64,000 nucleotides of DNA from Candidula unifasciata (Eukaryota; Mollusca; Gastropoda; Stylommatophora; Geomitridae), in the NCBI GenBank assembly GCA_905116865.2, contig CAJHNH020008557.1, forward strand, positions 248,001 to 312,000. The letters run 5' to 3'. Shown piece after piece: positions 13,045-63,434 of this stretch. A program made the position numbers and the translations under genes. The notes under the pieces were generated by a model. It was not told the DNA's origin. It ran no database searches and saw only the letters and a program-made list of their open reading frames with translations. Within the stretch, counting starts at the first letter, position 1. Every line of letters starts with the position of its first letter.

Positions 13045-13280
13045 TTGTCGGCTCTGTGGCTAAGTCGATACGAACGCTTCGTATTGCCGGGATGCTGGGT
13101 TCGATCCCAGCTGCAGGCCATGCGCCTTGCTTTGGTTTCGACAGTGGTATCAAGAAAACCAACCGCCCAGAAAGCATTGGCAAACTACTGGACGTAAATT
13201 TGCCTAGAAAAACCAAACAACAGCCAGGGGCTGCTGGGGTTGGTTCTGCAATGTCCTGTAAAGGATACGCTACTAACCTC
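13045..13280 (+). repeat. tRNA-derived SINE, family B
   Basis: Head GGCTCTGTGGCTAAGTCGAT carries an A box (TGGCTAAGTCG), and GGGTTCGATCCCAGC is a perfect B box. Body motifs GGCAAACTACTGGACG and GCAATGTCCTGTAAAGGATA recur at 33285-33530 (minus). It is too diverged downstream to be a working tRNA gene. Confidence 0.85.
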
Positions 13281-13537
13281 ATCACTTTACGTGTACAATG
13301 CCAGTTTCCGCACTCATGTAGCACATAACACTGATCATCTTGATATTTCATATCATTGGAGATTGCTGTCACCCAGTGGTTAGATGTTCAACTGCTAACC
13401 GTTGGTCTGAGGTTAAGTTCTGAGCCAATTTTGAGAGCTGGTCTTGGCTACCAGATCGACCTAGTTTTAAATGGGTTCCAGGAAATGTTTCAGAAGGTAA
13501 AAGTGGCCAGTATACTGCATCCCTCACCCAGTGCTAA

Positions 13538-15809
13538 TCTATATATAAATCAATGTTTGTGTGTTTGTTTATGAGCTATGGACTCGGAAACTCATTCATT
13601 CATTCAGTAGCATGTCCCTCGCGGAACCTCGCTGCCATAACAACCCTCCGGAAAACCTTCCTATCCTGAGCAAGATGTCCTGCGTCTGATACACCCATCT
13701 GGAGATCATCTGCCACATCCTGCACCCATCTTCTCCTTGGCCTTCCTCTTCCTCTCTTCCCAGGCATATACCTCTCCATTATTGTTCTCTCTAGACTTCC
13801 ATGACGTTTCAAGTGACCAAAATGTTTCAATTTTCTTTGTTTTATTGTCTTTACTAGCCAACCCTCTTCAATATTCAGCTCTTGAAGTATGGATGCATTT
13901 GTTCTTTTCTTTACCCAAGATATTCTTAGAACCTGTCTGTAACATTTATATTCAAATGCATTTATGCGCTGTTCCGCTTGTTTAGTAAGTGTCCAGGTCT
14001 CACAGGCGTATGTTGCAATGGGAAAGATGCATGCTCTTAAAAATCTGACCTTTGTAATTCTATCTGTACAATTCCATAATTTATTCAGTTGTTTTAGTCT
14101 TTGAAGAGCAATTGATAGTCGCCGTTTAATTTCTTTCATTGTGTCACCATTGTTGGTAACCAGTGACCCAAGATATTCGAAATGTTCCACCACTTCCAAT
14201 CCTTCCTCATTAACATATATTTCCTTCTCCATGGCAGTTTTGTTTGTATGCATAATCTTTGTTTTTACTATGTTAAGAAATAAGTTATGATTTTCACTAT
14301 TTCTTTGGAGTGAGGTTAATAAGTTTTCTAAACCATTTTGTGATGTTGATAGTAATACTGTATCATCAGCATAACGAATTTCTGGTATTTCATGACCACC
14401 GATGTTTAGGGCATCATATTGTTCCTTGTTTATATCATCTCTTACATTTCTCATTATATTTTCGGCGTAAAGGTTGAACAAATACGGTGACAGCACACAT
14501 CCCTGACGGACTCCTTGCTTGATGCCAAACCAGTCTGATGAAAACTACTGAACCAATTTAGTTGAAATTTTCAGGATATGTTTGTTTTGGATGTTTACCC
14601 ATCATGGTTTGAAATTCTACCTGTCATTGTTAGAGATAGGTGAAAACATTTTTTGGAAAAATCTTCGAAACTAATATTTCAATTTTTAGTGACGTTTAAT
14701 TATAGCCAAAATAGTAAATGCGCATGCGCATGCATGGACGACTTCCACCATTCGCCGTCGTGGTACAGCAAACCAGACTATCTCTATATCGCTGATTACG
14801 ACGTTAACCATATTAGATACGATTTCTAGAAGCATAAACTGGTAACTAAGAGGGCGGTTACACCGTAGTGCTATCATGCCGAAGACCGCCGGTAAGGTGA
14901 TGGCATTTTTCTGTCGGGGAGCGAAATTACACATCCTAACCTGACCAGTCCGTGGCGATAGCACTAGCCTTGCGGCGCCAAATCCTCTGGCTCACGACTC
15001 TCTGACTACTCCGATGGTAAAACAGATAGCAGTGACAATATTTTAGTTACTGTGGTAGCAGTGGTGGTAGTAGTTGTACTGGTACTTGATGGATAGTGTG
15101 GTAAATATTACACTAGCCGCATTTACTACTCATTACAACTCCTGCTCCCTATTTTAGTCTGGATGGACAGGGGTATCAACGTCAGTTACAAAAATCCTTC
15201 GATGAGGGAGAGAGCAGTATTCGGTGGATGGGGGAGGGGAGGGGGTGATGACAGAAATTGCTAACTTAAAGAGCTTAACGCATGATTTTAAAGTTTTCGT
15301 TTCTTAATTTGTTTATATTTTACTAACGCTACCTCCGCTATTCTCATTTTTTTCAATGACTTACTTGGTTATTTACAAGTACAGTAGTAAGCTTTACTTC
15401 CGTCTCTTAAAAAAAAAAAAAAACAGCTTTAGCATGTGATAACCAAATAACCATTTTTTTTACTGTGCTAATAATACCATTTAAACGACCACTAATATAA
15501 AGATGCAATTATATGTTGCATGTTCTAAAGTGGCAAACCAGACTATCTCTATATCTGTGCAGAGAATGATTGCGACATTACCTATATTAGAGACGTGTGA
15601 TTTCTATTGTCTTTCTTTTCCAAAAGTCTCTGATGAAGGAGCGAGTAGTAGGTGGATTTGGGAAGGGTGGGGGGGCATAGAAGAGTATCTCTGTATGTGG
15701 GCAGACAATGATTGCGACAGTAACCATATTAGACACGAGCGATTCCTATTTTTTTTCTTTTCCATTTAGCCAAACCTTGCCACAGCAACGCGTGGCCGGG
15801 TACAGCTAG
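13538..15809 (+). mobile_element. Non-autonomous Helitron-like element
   Basis: The 5' end is A|TCTATATATAAATCAATG. The 3' end is a GCCAC/GTGGC hairpin (15779-15796), nine bases, then CTAG|T at 15806-15809. The A|TC...CTAG|T ends and 3' hairpin are the Helitron signature. No Rep/helicase frame seen, so it is non-autonomous. A LINE (13593-14539) splits it. Inside, a motif starting ACCAGACTATCTCTATAT is repeated, with variants near 14772, 15537 and 15683. Confidence 0.75.
13593..14539 (-). mobile_element. RTE-like LINE, 5'-truncated, mostly open reverse transcriptase C-terminal half
   Basis: An open frame of about 310 codons from 14539 to 13600. It starts DWFGIKQGVRQGCVLSPYLF, then PEIRYADDTVLL (YADD catalytic box), EHFEYLGSLVTNNG, CIFPIATYACETWTLT, HFGHLKRHGS and KRGRGRPRRRWVQD. 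The N-terminal endonuclease and early palm motifs are missing. An (AATG)n-type tail follows at the 3' end. A GGAAACT / GAAAACT repeat flanks it as a probable target-site duplication. The youngest-looking LINE in the window. Confidence 0.88.
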
Positions 15810-16128
15810 TGAGTCTATAAAATTATGGGTGTAACACTATGTGAACTTGAAGTTACAATATGAGACAAGCTACCTCATCTGGTAAAGACATTTTACACGT
15901 AAATCAATGATGATTAAGTCTAGAACAAGCTTGCTGTGAGCAGGCTCAAAGTCTGGGAGATAATAGGGCAGTAGAAGAAGAGCCATCTCAGTACATATTA
16001 ATAAATACTAACTATATGTGTATTACTTTCCTACAACCACATCAACGGGGCCGAATTCTAGTTGTAAGAAAGTCACATTTGAACACTGTGACCTCTGCAA
16101 GACTGTGCAGTTGTATCAAAAGTAATAC
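15810..16128. other. No supported gene
   Basis: Unique-looking AT-rich DNA between the Helitron and the possible 3' end of the transporter gene. Confidence 0.5.
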
Positions 16129-16579
16129 TTTATTTTGACCTAAATGCAGTAGGAATTTACATGTGTGCCTTGTGCATATTAAAAAGTGATAAATATCATC
16201 CCTGAAATCGTTTAGGTGAAAATCACCAAAACTTTACTCAAGTGATTAGCTTACGATATAGCTCTACAACAAATCATATGTTCTTTTACTGACTGTTACT
16301 CATATACATGGCAGGGATGTCACAATCCAGCAGGCACTGGGACACAAACTACAGCTCCCCGAAACACCTGGCATCCAGGTCAGATCCAGCACATGAAACT
16401 AAATAGTTCTTTGACTGGTTCAACGGCGGACAGATAGACAAGACTGATGCGCTCCAACCAAAGGAAAAGCCTATTTGTCTACTTATACAAAACAGTCGTC
16501 TACTTACTCTTACTTTGGTAGGACACAGTGGGTCTATTCATCTTCTCCAAAACCTACACAGGGAACACCCAGGATATAA
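16129..16579 (-). other. Possible terminal exon and 3' UTR of the SLC26A11-like gene
   Basis: After acceptor gctttcag, phase 1 gives VISWVFPV and a TAG stop at 16554-16556. An AATAAA (plus tttatt at 16129-16134) lies about 420 bp further on, a plausible polyadenylation signal. The short tail has no family match, so this is a phase-consistent guess; the true last exon may lie elsewhere. Confidence 0.28.
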
Positions 16580-16759
16580 CTGAAAGCTAAAGTTATTGTT
16601 AGGGAGCCAGACACAGTGGGACCCAGGTATAGATGGAGGGAAATAACGAAGACAGGAGGAGGGGGAAAACAAGAATCATTTCAAAAGTTTTTTTTGGGTT
16701 TAAACTTGTCTTTTAAAAGATGCCAGAATTAGCAAAAGGACAGAATGAGGAAAAGTGAT

Positions 16760-16866
16760 ACAAGAGAAAGAAGAGGTGACCCAGTTCCACAATGTGATGA
16801 TGATGCTGCTACAAGGGAAAGAAGAGGTGACCCAGTTCCACAATGTGATGATGATGCTGCTACAAG
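16760..16866. repeat. 51-bp tandem duplication next to a splice donor
   Basis: Two copies of a 51-bp unit (with AGAAGAGGTGACCCAGTTCC and a GATGATGATG run) and the first bases of a third. It ends about 10 bp inside the intron from the donor of exon 15. Confidence 0.9.
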
Positions 16867-16882
16867 AAATGGTTGTGCTCAC

Positions 16883-54918
<38,036 letters not shown>

Positions 54919-55039
54919 CTGAAACAACCAAATATTTAAAGGATAACATCAGGCATATCTCATATCTCTGTCTATCTCTCAAAAAATAGACTGCACAATT
55001 TATTGCCTGGTATATTTTGCTGTATCCCATCAGGTGCAT

Positions 55040-55085
55040 ATTACAGTATTAAATAAATAAATTAAATAAATAAAGTAAATAAATG
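55040..55085. repeat. (AAAT)n-type simple repeat
   Basis: Short AT-rich tetranucleotide run. Confidence 0.85.
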
Positions 55086-55089
55086 AATC

Positions 55090-56130
55090 CTTTATATATA
55101 AAGTACAAACTCAACTACACTCAAATGCAACTGCTTGCTTTTACCATGGTAACCGCAAGGTCACAACCATATCTTTCTGTTTACAAAGTTCAGGATGGAG
55201 GTAACAAATCATGGTAGCTTTAAGAAATCTTCAAATTCTTCATACCTCATCCAATGGCAGAGTGCTGAGATTTAATGAAGCCGTCACAGCCTATGGTGAT
55301 GGCGACTGTGACTAGCAAGACCCGCCCACGTTAAGAAAAGTCTGTTACAATTATAGCGTGGGATTTCCAGACCGTTGTCACCATCATTTGATTTAGTGTG
55401 TTTCTTCTCAGACGCTCAGCTCTCATCATTTCTGGAATTTCTTCTTCAATTCTCATTTCCTTCATGATTTGACCCCTCCATGCAACATGGCCCATAGCAT
55501 TTTGCTCCCATCAGTTCCCTTAATACTGTATCAATCATGTCCCGCTTCCATACATCATTATTCGTAGTAGAGGTCAGCCTCGACATCTTCTACCCCTCTG
55601 TAACTCACTATAGAAGATGCCCATAGGGACTCTACCATCCTCCATTCCCCAGGTTTGACCTAGCCGCTTGAGCTTTCATAAACTGAGCACTGAGAAAACT
55701 GCTGTAATAACTGCTCTTTCTAATACCTCAGTGTTTTTTATCTTGCCTTAATGGCAAATATTGTTCTTAGACATTGCATGTGAAAGCTTAAGTGCTGACT
55801 GACTTGGAAATTCTCGCCTTCTACCTTCTCTTGAGGTTCTGAGTCTATAACCTCAGCTCCATTGCCTGCAGTAGATTTCCACAAAAAGAGTGGTTTGTAT
55901 GCTGTGTTGTGGTTTACAGCCAGTGCGTGATATCTGTGCCCTTCAACCCAATATATCCACTTGCATCAAACCTATAATTAGTCCCTTTTTACAACATGCA
56001 TATTAGGGGAGGATTCGGTTCAATCTCTTGCCCCAAAACAGGGCACTGGAACCCACATGTGTTCACGAGTTACAGCTGACAGCAGTTACCGTAGGAAAAT
56101 AACCACTAGCACTTTTCAAAAGATATGATC
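55090..56130. other. Upstream DNA without supported exon
   Basis: A minus-strand GTGGGCGGGTC word near 55326 and a possible donor GATGAG|GTATGA near 55247 could mark a promoter and first non-coding exon, but this is a guess only. Confidence 0.2.
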
Positions 56131-56137
56131 ACTGATG

Positions 56138-56405
56138 GGAGCTGCTGTAGTATACTGACTAGATGCTTGCCTCCAAAATGCAAGGTCATAGGTTCAAATC
56201 CAAAGGGAGACTTGACTTTTTATCTTAAAAAATGACCATGGCTCCCAGGTGTACCTGGCCTTAAATAGGTAGTAGGCCAAGTCCTGGAAAGTAAAGATGG
56301 CCAGCATAATGCTGACCAAATATTGCACCAAGTGCTGATTGGTGTATAAATTATAGATCTAGTACTACATGCCCAATATGCCTAAAGGCGTGAAAAAGGG
56401 TCATT
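56138..56405 (+). repeat. tRNA-type SINE, family A, near full length
   Basis: Head GGGAGCTGCTGTAGTATACT then GACTAGATGCTTGCCTC, perfect B box AGGTTCAAATCC, core CTCCCAGGTGTACCTGGCCT, block AGCATAATGCTGACC, tail ATGCCTAAAGGCGTGAAAAA. The best reference copy in the window. Confidence 0.85.
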
Positions 56406-57539
56406 TACTTCACTTTTACATGATCACTGACATAATGCAACTTAAATCACTTTCAAACAGCGTGTGATGAGTGACTGGCTCATCCTCTGGAAACCCAACC
56501 ATTGTGCAATGTGTTCATTACTTTTCAAATGTGGTCAGAGTACACTAAATAAAACTGGCTTCATTTGCAGTGCCACTTTTACTGAATTTTGCTCTGTAGG
56601 GATCAAGCTGCATGAACAACAAATGGTCTCTACAAAACTGCCCAGGCTTTGTGCTATGGAGAGAAGGGTTTTTATCCCTGGCCTTAATTGGTTAAGCCAT
56701 GGGCTGTGATTGCCACAAATTCTTACAGCACAGTGAAACAATATGGTGACAAGACAGAGGGGGCCAACAACAACAATATTCATAGCCTCTTTAAAAGATA
56801 CAGTCTAATCATTCCCTATAACGGCTTTTTCCTTTCCACCCCATTCCTGGGCTTTAGCTAGACACACCCAGACAAAAGAGTTAATGATGATGTTCAGCTA
56901 CTAAAATATATATATATATTAACTGCTTTCAAACTGAACAAAACTGCTGTGGTACTTACTGTAGTGAAGTTGGCGGTTTGAATGGCCGAGCCACTAGAGA
57001 AAGTTAATACATTTAAGTAGCCCTAATCCAGGTAACATTCTCATTTAATGAATCCCAGCTGTCACTTTTACAGCTAGGGGCACATGTGTCATGCACATAC
57101 ATTATGAAGTCTACATTTCTACCAACAATATCTGCAGGTGTGTCAAAATGAATTCACAGCTCACATGACTTAGGTCATTAAATTCTTAATTTCAGTCAAC
57201 TATAGCTCACCTCACAGATCTTCATTTTGTACATGAAAGTGGCTCACACACACACACATTCAAAAACAAGGCTATAAAAGACATATGGTTGTGGGGTTAC
57301 TGAACATGTTTCACATTCCTTTCATGTACCAGGGTTTTATTTCCTCAGTGAATGGTTTATAAAGAGACCGCTTCTTGTTGCTCTGGAACAGTTTGGTGAA
57401 AGGTGGCCAGGGGAAGGGATTTGGGTCTCTCCATGTCATATTTTCCAAGGCAGTGGTTGGGGCACACCCTCTCCCCCTTTTTGCAGTTAATGTTTGTTGT
57501 GGAGATGGCGCAGAAATGTAAGGAAATGAAAAAGCAGAT

Positions 57540-57660
57540 TTTCTGGCTACAAAAGCAACAGCTCGTTGCCCAGCTTCTGAGTTGAGTGCATGGCGTGACA
57601 CTGTGAGCTGCAGATTTCATTTGGAATGTTTTTCGACTGACCAACGTGGTGATGTGATTT
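57540..57660 (-). repeat. Dispersed repeat, family Z
   Basis: On the minus strand it repeats CATTCCAAATGAAATCTGCA and ATGCACTCAACTCAGAAGCT of 47735-47870. Overlaps the only longer minus frames here. Confidence 0.6.
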
Positions 57661-58655
57661 GTAGATTCAGAAAATGGCGCGATGCCGGTTGTCGCAATAT
57701 TGGTGGGGCCATTGTTTGATTAAAATTGATCACGTGTGCAACTGCTGATCTTTTAATGACTTCTGCTACCATCAATGATGAACTGCATTTCTAACGTTGG
57801 ACTGTTTGTGTTAGCACTTCGGATGGCTACCATATGCTTTTAATGCGAGTGTATGATAGATTTGCTGAGACAGGAGTTTGTCAGTCTTTCCATAAGGGAC
57901 TGTGATAAACATTCTGTGTGTTTTTCGTTGGCACAGGAGCGGAGCAAAGATGGGGTGACCCGTTTGCTATGCAGCTGAAATTAAAATTACCAGATTACCA
58001 GATTACTCGTACTGGGACCAAGAAGACATTCTGAAGACCATCTATGAACGAATGTTGATAGAAGACATGAGGTCAGATGAAATAATATGGGTAAGAATAT
58101 GTGAACGAGGAATTAGATATAGATCAAGCAAGGAGGGACACATAAGATGAAGAGAATGACAAGTTTGCTATGTGAACATTTAGCATCCACACCCTTAAGA
58201 CGTTTGCTGCAGGAGCACCTATGTGTGCTGGTGTGCAATGATGTCGACTCTTGAATCAGTAAGCCATTCCACATTAGCTAGGAACTTGTGGGGTTGAAAG
58301 AGTTATTACTCCATGGTAGTCGACAAGAGAGGCAAAGGAAGGCGGAGACAGATGTTTGTGGACAGTTTGCAATGATGCAACCAACACACATCCCATTAAA
58401 ATATCAAAGAACAGAGAAGAGTGGAAAGTTATAATTGCCAGGAAGTGCTAAATAAAACATAAAAAAACTCAACAGAGGGAATGGAAAACATGCGCCCACA
58501 AATATAACCAAACTCAGCTGTGAATAATCATTCCTATCATGTACACTCGGGAGCAACAATGGAGACTGCACAGAAGAAGTCAGAAACAGACCCTGTTTAG
58601 CTCTTCAGTGGCTAAACAGCAGGAAGAACCTATTATGGCACAGCACCAAAGCCAG
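57661..58655. other. No supported gene
   Basis: Only short frames. 58300-58450 has LINE-like basic words (AGAGAGGCAAAGGAAGGCGG) and may be another decayed LINE tail. Confidence 0.4.
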
Positions 58656-58659
58656 TCAA

Positions 58660-59098
58660 AGTCAACATTTTGAGACAATGTACTTTTACCAATGGTAACC
58701 TATAGATAAGAGTAAATAATTCTTACACAATATGGAGCTTTTGAAATGAAATGCTACAAAACATTCTTAGAATACCACGGACCAAGGAAAATAAAAATCA
58801 ACATCCTACATGATCTGAACACTGGGGCGAATCGGCTCATAAACAGCATTCTGTCCCAAAAATTAGGCTATTTTGGCAATTTTAAATATCATGGTGACTT
58901 GGTGAGAACGGCGATGGAGGGTAAAGTTTCTGGAAAATGAGGCAGAGGCAGACCTCCGCAAATGTGAATACAAGACATTGTAGATGCAATGGATATGAAA
59001 GCACACAGGGCTGGAAAACTGAGAAGAGAAAGAGAGACTTTCATGTGTGCTGTGACGAGAGTGATGTTCTGTAAAGGAAATACTAATCAATAATGATG
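58660..59098 (+). mobile_element. LINE reverse transcriptase 3' fragment
   Basis: Reads AFEMKCYKTFLEYHGPRKIK, NILHDLNTGANRLINSILSQ, KLGYFGNFKYHGDLVRTAME, GRGRPPQM, and ends with TCAATAATGATGATT. Same subfamily as 1010-1450. Confidence 0.82.
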
Positions 59099-59189
59099 AT
59101 TACGTACTTCTGAAAGATGTAAGTGTTCATTCTTCAACAAACTAACTGGAGAAATGGAGCTTAGAATAAAGGTTGTCATTATGAGCATG

Positions 59190-60000
59190 TATTGATCCAC
59201 TCACCGAACTGAGCTGAGAATAATCATTGATCCCTCCCTGATCACTGAAAACAGTGTTTATTCACCAACCTACCAAACTGAGCTGAGAATAATCATTGAT
59301 AAACTCCCTGTTCACTGAAAACAGTGTCTATACACCAACCTACCAAACTGAGCTGAGAATAATCATTGATACCCTCCCTGTTCACTGAAAACAGTGTTTA
59401 TACACCAACCTACCAAACTGAGCTGAGAATAATCATTGATAAACTCCCTGTTCACTGAAAACAGTGTCTATACACCAACCTACCAAACTGAGCTGAGAAT
59501 AATCATTGATACCCTCCCTGTTCACTGAAAACAGTGTCTATACACCAACCTACCAAACTGAGCTGAGAATAATCATTGTTACCCTCCCTGTTCACTGAAA
59601 ACAGTGTTTATACACCAACCTACCAAACTGAGCTGAGAATAATCATTGATACCCTCTCCCTGTTCACTGAAAACAGTGTTTATACACCAACCTACCAAAC
59701 TGAGCTGAGAATAATCATTGATACCCTCCCTGTTCACTGAAAACAGTGTTTATACACCAACCTACCAAACTGAGCTGAGAATAATCATTGATACCCTCCC
59801 TGTTCACTGAAAACAGTGTCTATACACCAACCTACCAAACTGAGCTGAGAATAATCATTGATACCCTCCCTGTTCACTGAAAACAGTGTTTATACACCAA
59901 CCTACCAAACTGAGCTGAGAATAATCATTGATACCCTCCCCTCCCTGTTCACTGAAATCAGTGTTTATACACCAACCTACCAAACTGAGTAGGGAATCCT
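59190..60000. repeat. 70-bp minisatellite, about 11 copies
   Basis: Unit contains TTCACTGAAAACAGTGTCTA, TACACCAACCTACCAAACTG and AGCTGAGAATAATCATTGAT. The unit carries the hairpin-forming CACTGAAAACAGTG. Confidence 0.95.
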
Positions 60001-60519
60001 TACTGTCCTGAATATGAAGCAGACTGATACCTTCATCCCTCATATTGACATGACAACACAACACACTGTTCCCAAAGTGAACCGTTTTCACAGAGATATA
60101 GTGAACAATAGGCCGGCTCAGGGATATATCTGCCCAGTGTTACCACCTGGATTACTGTAATAAAGAGTACTGCTGTATGTTGTGACATAAAACTACAGGG
60201 TGTCTACAAAACACTGACTTGAGAAAAACAGAAATCCTCCAACAGATATCAACTGCAGGCTTGCTCAAATACAAACAGCAGCATCAGAAGGAACCAAAAC
60301 ACTTAGGATAGAAACAGAAATCTCAGTGAACAACAATAAAGGGATGATGAGTGTGCTTGCAGAGATTATATCAGTTTGACAAGAAGAATGCCAAATAATA
60401 ATAAGAAAAAAAAAGCTTTAATCAATCAAATGAACTGTCACTAAACCTAAGACATAAAGACAGCCGTAATCATCTAGATACTTAACTTAACCAGGACAGA
60501 CAAACCTGGCACTCAACAA

Positions 60520-60770
60520 TGGCGAGACTGTGGTGAAGTCATTAAACCATCTGCCTAGCGCTATGAAAGTTGTAGGTTTGATTTTGGGCTTTATCTTTTG
60601 AACGACAAGTGCAGGTGCTGTGGTGATGTCGGTAGAGATACAGTTGTGTGCTTCATGCAGCACTGTCAGCTGGCAAATACCCAACCACACTGCAGAGAGA
60701 GATCTAAATTTACAGGATAAAACCCAGTGCCAAGAAGTCCATTCCAACTCAACAAGAACTGAAGGTTAAA
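60520..60770 (+). repeat. Possible tRNA-type SINE
   Basis: ACTGTGGTGAAGTCATT (A-box-like) and GTAGGTTTGATTTTGG (B-box-like) then a body ending in CCAACTCAACAAGAACT. Single copy. Confidence 0.4.
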
Positions 60771-61084
60771 CAGGGACCAACCACTTTATTACAATACAGG
60801 CTGGAAGTTCTCAAACAATATCTGACAATAGTCCTGAAAGTGCTGTCACTTCAAAGACCGCAGACATGTCACTCCTAATTGATTGCACATTATAACCATT
60901 ACAACCCTATGTTCAGACATCTACTACACAGCTGCTCAGGTTTTACTTCATAAATATGATGGGTAAAATGTTGCAGTGTCCGCGGATTCTTGATGGCAAT
61001 GATTGTGATAAAAATATTAAAGAATATTTCTACAGGTGTAGGGAAAAACATAACACACTTGTGAAAGATATTTGCTAATCTATG

Positions 61085-61170
61085 AATTTGGACATAGGAG
61101 GGCCCTTCTTCACGCCTATGGGTGCAGTAGGCATATAGGACTAGACCTATAGAATCTGGACATATATGGA
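61085..61170 (-). repeat. SINE family A tail fragment
   Basis: Minus strand CTATAGGTCTAGTCCTATAT and CATAGGCGTGAAGAAGGGCC, the end of the family. Confidence 0.65.
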
Positions 61171-61329
61171 ATTAAACCAGTGGCCCAAGACAGACAAGTA
61201 AGGAATGACATGACAGAGAGGTTTATCACCCGCCAAATGATGATGAAGAAAAACATGCAAAGCACAGTGCTAGCAAAAATGTTGGACAGACAGGCATCAT
61301 TATTCACACTATTGCCTTCTCGTGTGACT

Positions 61330-61535
61330 AATTAGGGGTGTTTCCATCATTCAGAGTGCATGGGCCTGAGAGGCAAGCAACTAACACTCTGCTTGCATTT
61401 AAGCCAAATCTGTAAAACAGACATGCACACAAAACTCAAGTTCTGGAAAAAGACCAAAGTCCAGAAGTGAACAAACAGCTACAACTTTCTTCTGTAGATT
61501 GCAGCCAGTGAACATCAAGAAGAAGAAGATTCACA
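61330..61535 (+). repeat. Dispersed repeat, family C (GAA-tailed)
   Basis: CTGAGAGGCAAGCAACTAAC, GTTCTGGAAAAAGACCAAAG, then AAGAAGAAGAAG. Confidence 0.75.
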
Positions 61536-61557
61536 CCATTTGATACCGCACAATACT

Positions 61558-61577
61558 TGATGATGATGATGATGATT
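61558..61577. repeat. (GAT)n microsatellite
   Basis: TGATGATGATGATGAT, the same tail type as on several LINE fragments, so possibly a LINE remnant. Confidence 0.8.
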
Positions 61578-62514
61578 ACGACAGGGACAACAGAAAATTA
61601 ATCATGAGGACCACTACTGTAGCCTTCTTGGTGGCGAGCCCTCACCACACAGTGTGTCAGAGACACACCACACAGTGTGTCAGAGACACACCATACTCTT
61701 GCAATCAATCACTTTAATGGGAAACTAGCAACCTTTGGGATAAGGTTCTGCAGCTTTCACAATTTGTGCTCAGAAAACCCTGTTTGTCAATGCTCAGTTG
61801 AAAGGTAACTATAGAGATGGGCATCTCTGTGGAGCACACACAACACACCCATCCATTATTGTACAAGTTTGCAAGCGGACCTCCTGTGAAGTTTTTGGTG
61901 TCCCTGATTTGCCTTCTTTTCCCTCTCTTTCTTCAGTTACCTCAGTGAAGTGTTGGGAGTGGGAGCTGGGATCTTAGATCGTATATGGTGCTCTTTTTAC
62001 TGCACTGTGTAAGTTAGTCTTCATTTTCTTTAAGTTTGTTCTTGTTGTCATTCTTTTTCATGGTCTTCTCTGGGCTCTGTGTTTATTACATTTCTTCATC
62101 ATGGCTTTCTTTGGTGGTTGCTACAACGGCATACTTATCAGATGGCCGGACACTGCATTTCCTTTGTTGCTATTTTCACTTGCCTTGGTTCGACAAAACT
62201 CTCTCTCTTAGTTATAACTTTTACAGCAAATCACAGATAAGCCCAGCCACCAGACACTAAGTTATTTAAATATTAACTCTGTGGAGAACACACACCCTCC
62301 TAAAACATTTATACTATACATACACTATTTTATGTTGCTCTAGGACAGCAGCTCAGAACCTGTATGTCGCGACCCTTTCACAACCACCGGAAAACACATA
62401 TTCACTGAAGTTATGAAGTAGCAAAGAAATAATTTTATGGCTGGGGGGTGATCACAACATGAAGAACTGTTTTAAAGGGTTGCTGCGTTAGGAAGGTTGA
62501 GAACCATTGCTCTA

Positions 62515-62635
62515 TGGCATTACACCATGGTGGTCTGGAGAGAATGGTGATGGAGGGGTCATTTTCTGGAAAATAAGGCAGAGGCTGACCTCTGTGAAAG
62601 TAGATACAGGACACTGAAGATGTATTGTAACTGTA
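62515..62635 (+). mobile_element. LINE 3' tail fragment
   Basis: GGAGAGAATGGTGATGGAGG and TTTTCTGGAAAATAAGGCAG match the 58900-58950 segment of the better copy. Confidence 0.6.
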
Positions 62636-63089
62636 ACTGGGTTCACCACCATGTGGATCTCACTTTCCCCACAACCTTTGTGGTGGGGGCCCCTTTCTCT
62701 CAAGATTTACCAAACACAACTTGCCCTCACATATTTCACATATCCTTACCTAAATATTTTTAATCACCTTGGTCAATCATATCATGTATATAAATGGGTC
62801 CTCTCACACACTTTGACCTCTGGCATACTTGTTGCTATTGTCAGTTCACACACAGCAACAGGCAAATGACCACCGTCTTATATGTGGCTTAGAATATATG
62901 AAGACCTAACACTTCATATCTCAATGTTCATATCAGCTAGGGGACTATTCTTACTTTTTGATCCACACAGCAGTATTGATTTAACACTACAATTAAATAT
63001 TGAAAGTTGAGCATTTAAAAAAACAAGAAAAAGTGAAGGATCTTTTTTTTTTTACACCAATGGCACATCAGGCATACTTGCATACTTTC

Positions 63090-63300
63090 CTTTCTTTACG
63101 TTCACCAGCTGTAAACTCTGGCAGAATGTTCTGGTTGTGCATCCATTTCTAGACTTTAGTCTTGTTACAGAACTTGAGCTCTGCATGCACATTTGTTTTA
63201 AAAATCTGGCTTATCTGTATGCAGACGGCTGGTCCCTAGCCTCTCTGGCAGATGCACTCTGACTTGAAGTAAACTCCCCATAAAAAGTCACCTTGTATGA
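63090..63300 (-). repeat. Dispersed repeat, family C
   Basis: Minus strand GTTCTGTAACAAGACTAAAG and ATGGATGCACAACCAGAACA, without an AAG tail. Confidence 0.7.
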
Positions 63301-63434
63301 CATACTTTTTAGTTAGACAGGAGTCCATTCCCCCCACCCTTTTTTTTTTACTGGGGACCGAGATCTAACACATGGAACATCAGGCACATGGTGATGGGCC
63401 AGTATTCTTCTAGATCAAGTGACCGGCACTCAAG

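Noticed and set aside
13050..13120. tRNA gene
   Set aside because: A and B boxes present, but it is the head of a dispersed SINE family with a second copy at 33285-33530.
56960..56993. 34-bp mini-exon (tctctag ... TACA|GTAAGT) upstream of transporter exon 1
   Set aside because: Both splice signals exist and the phase could fit, but there is no start codon nearby and no family similarity.
57311..57644. Minus-strand genes of 95-96 residues, possibly the first exon of the transporter
   Set aside because: Two frames are equally open, part is repeated at 47735, and neither ends in a donor in the right phase.
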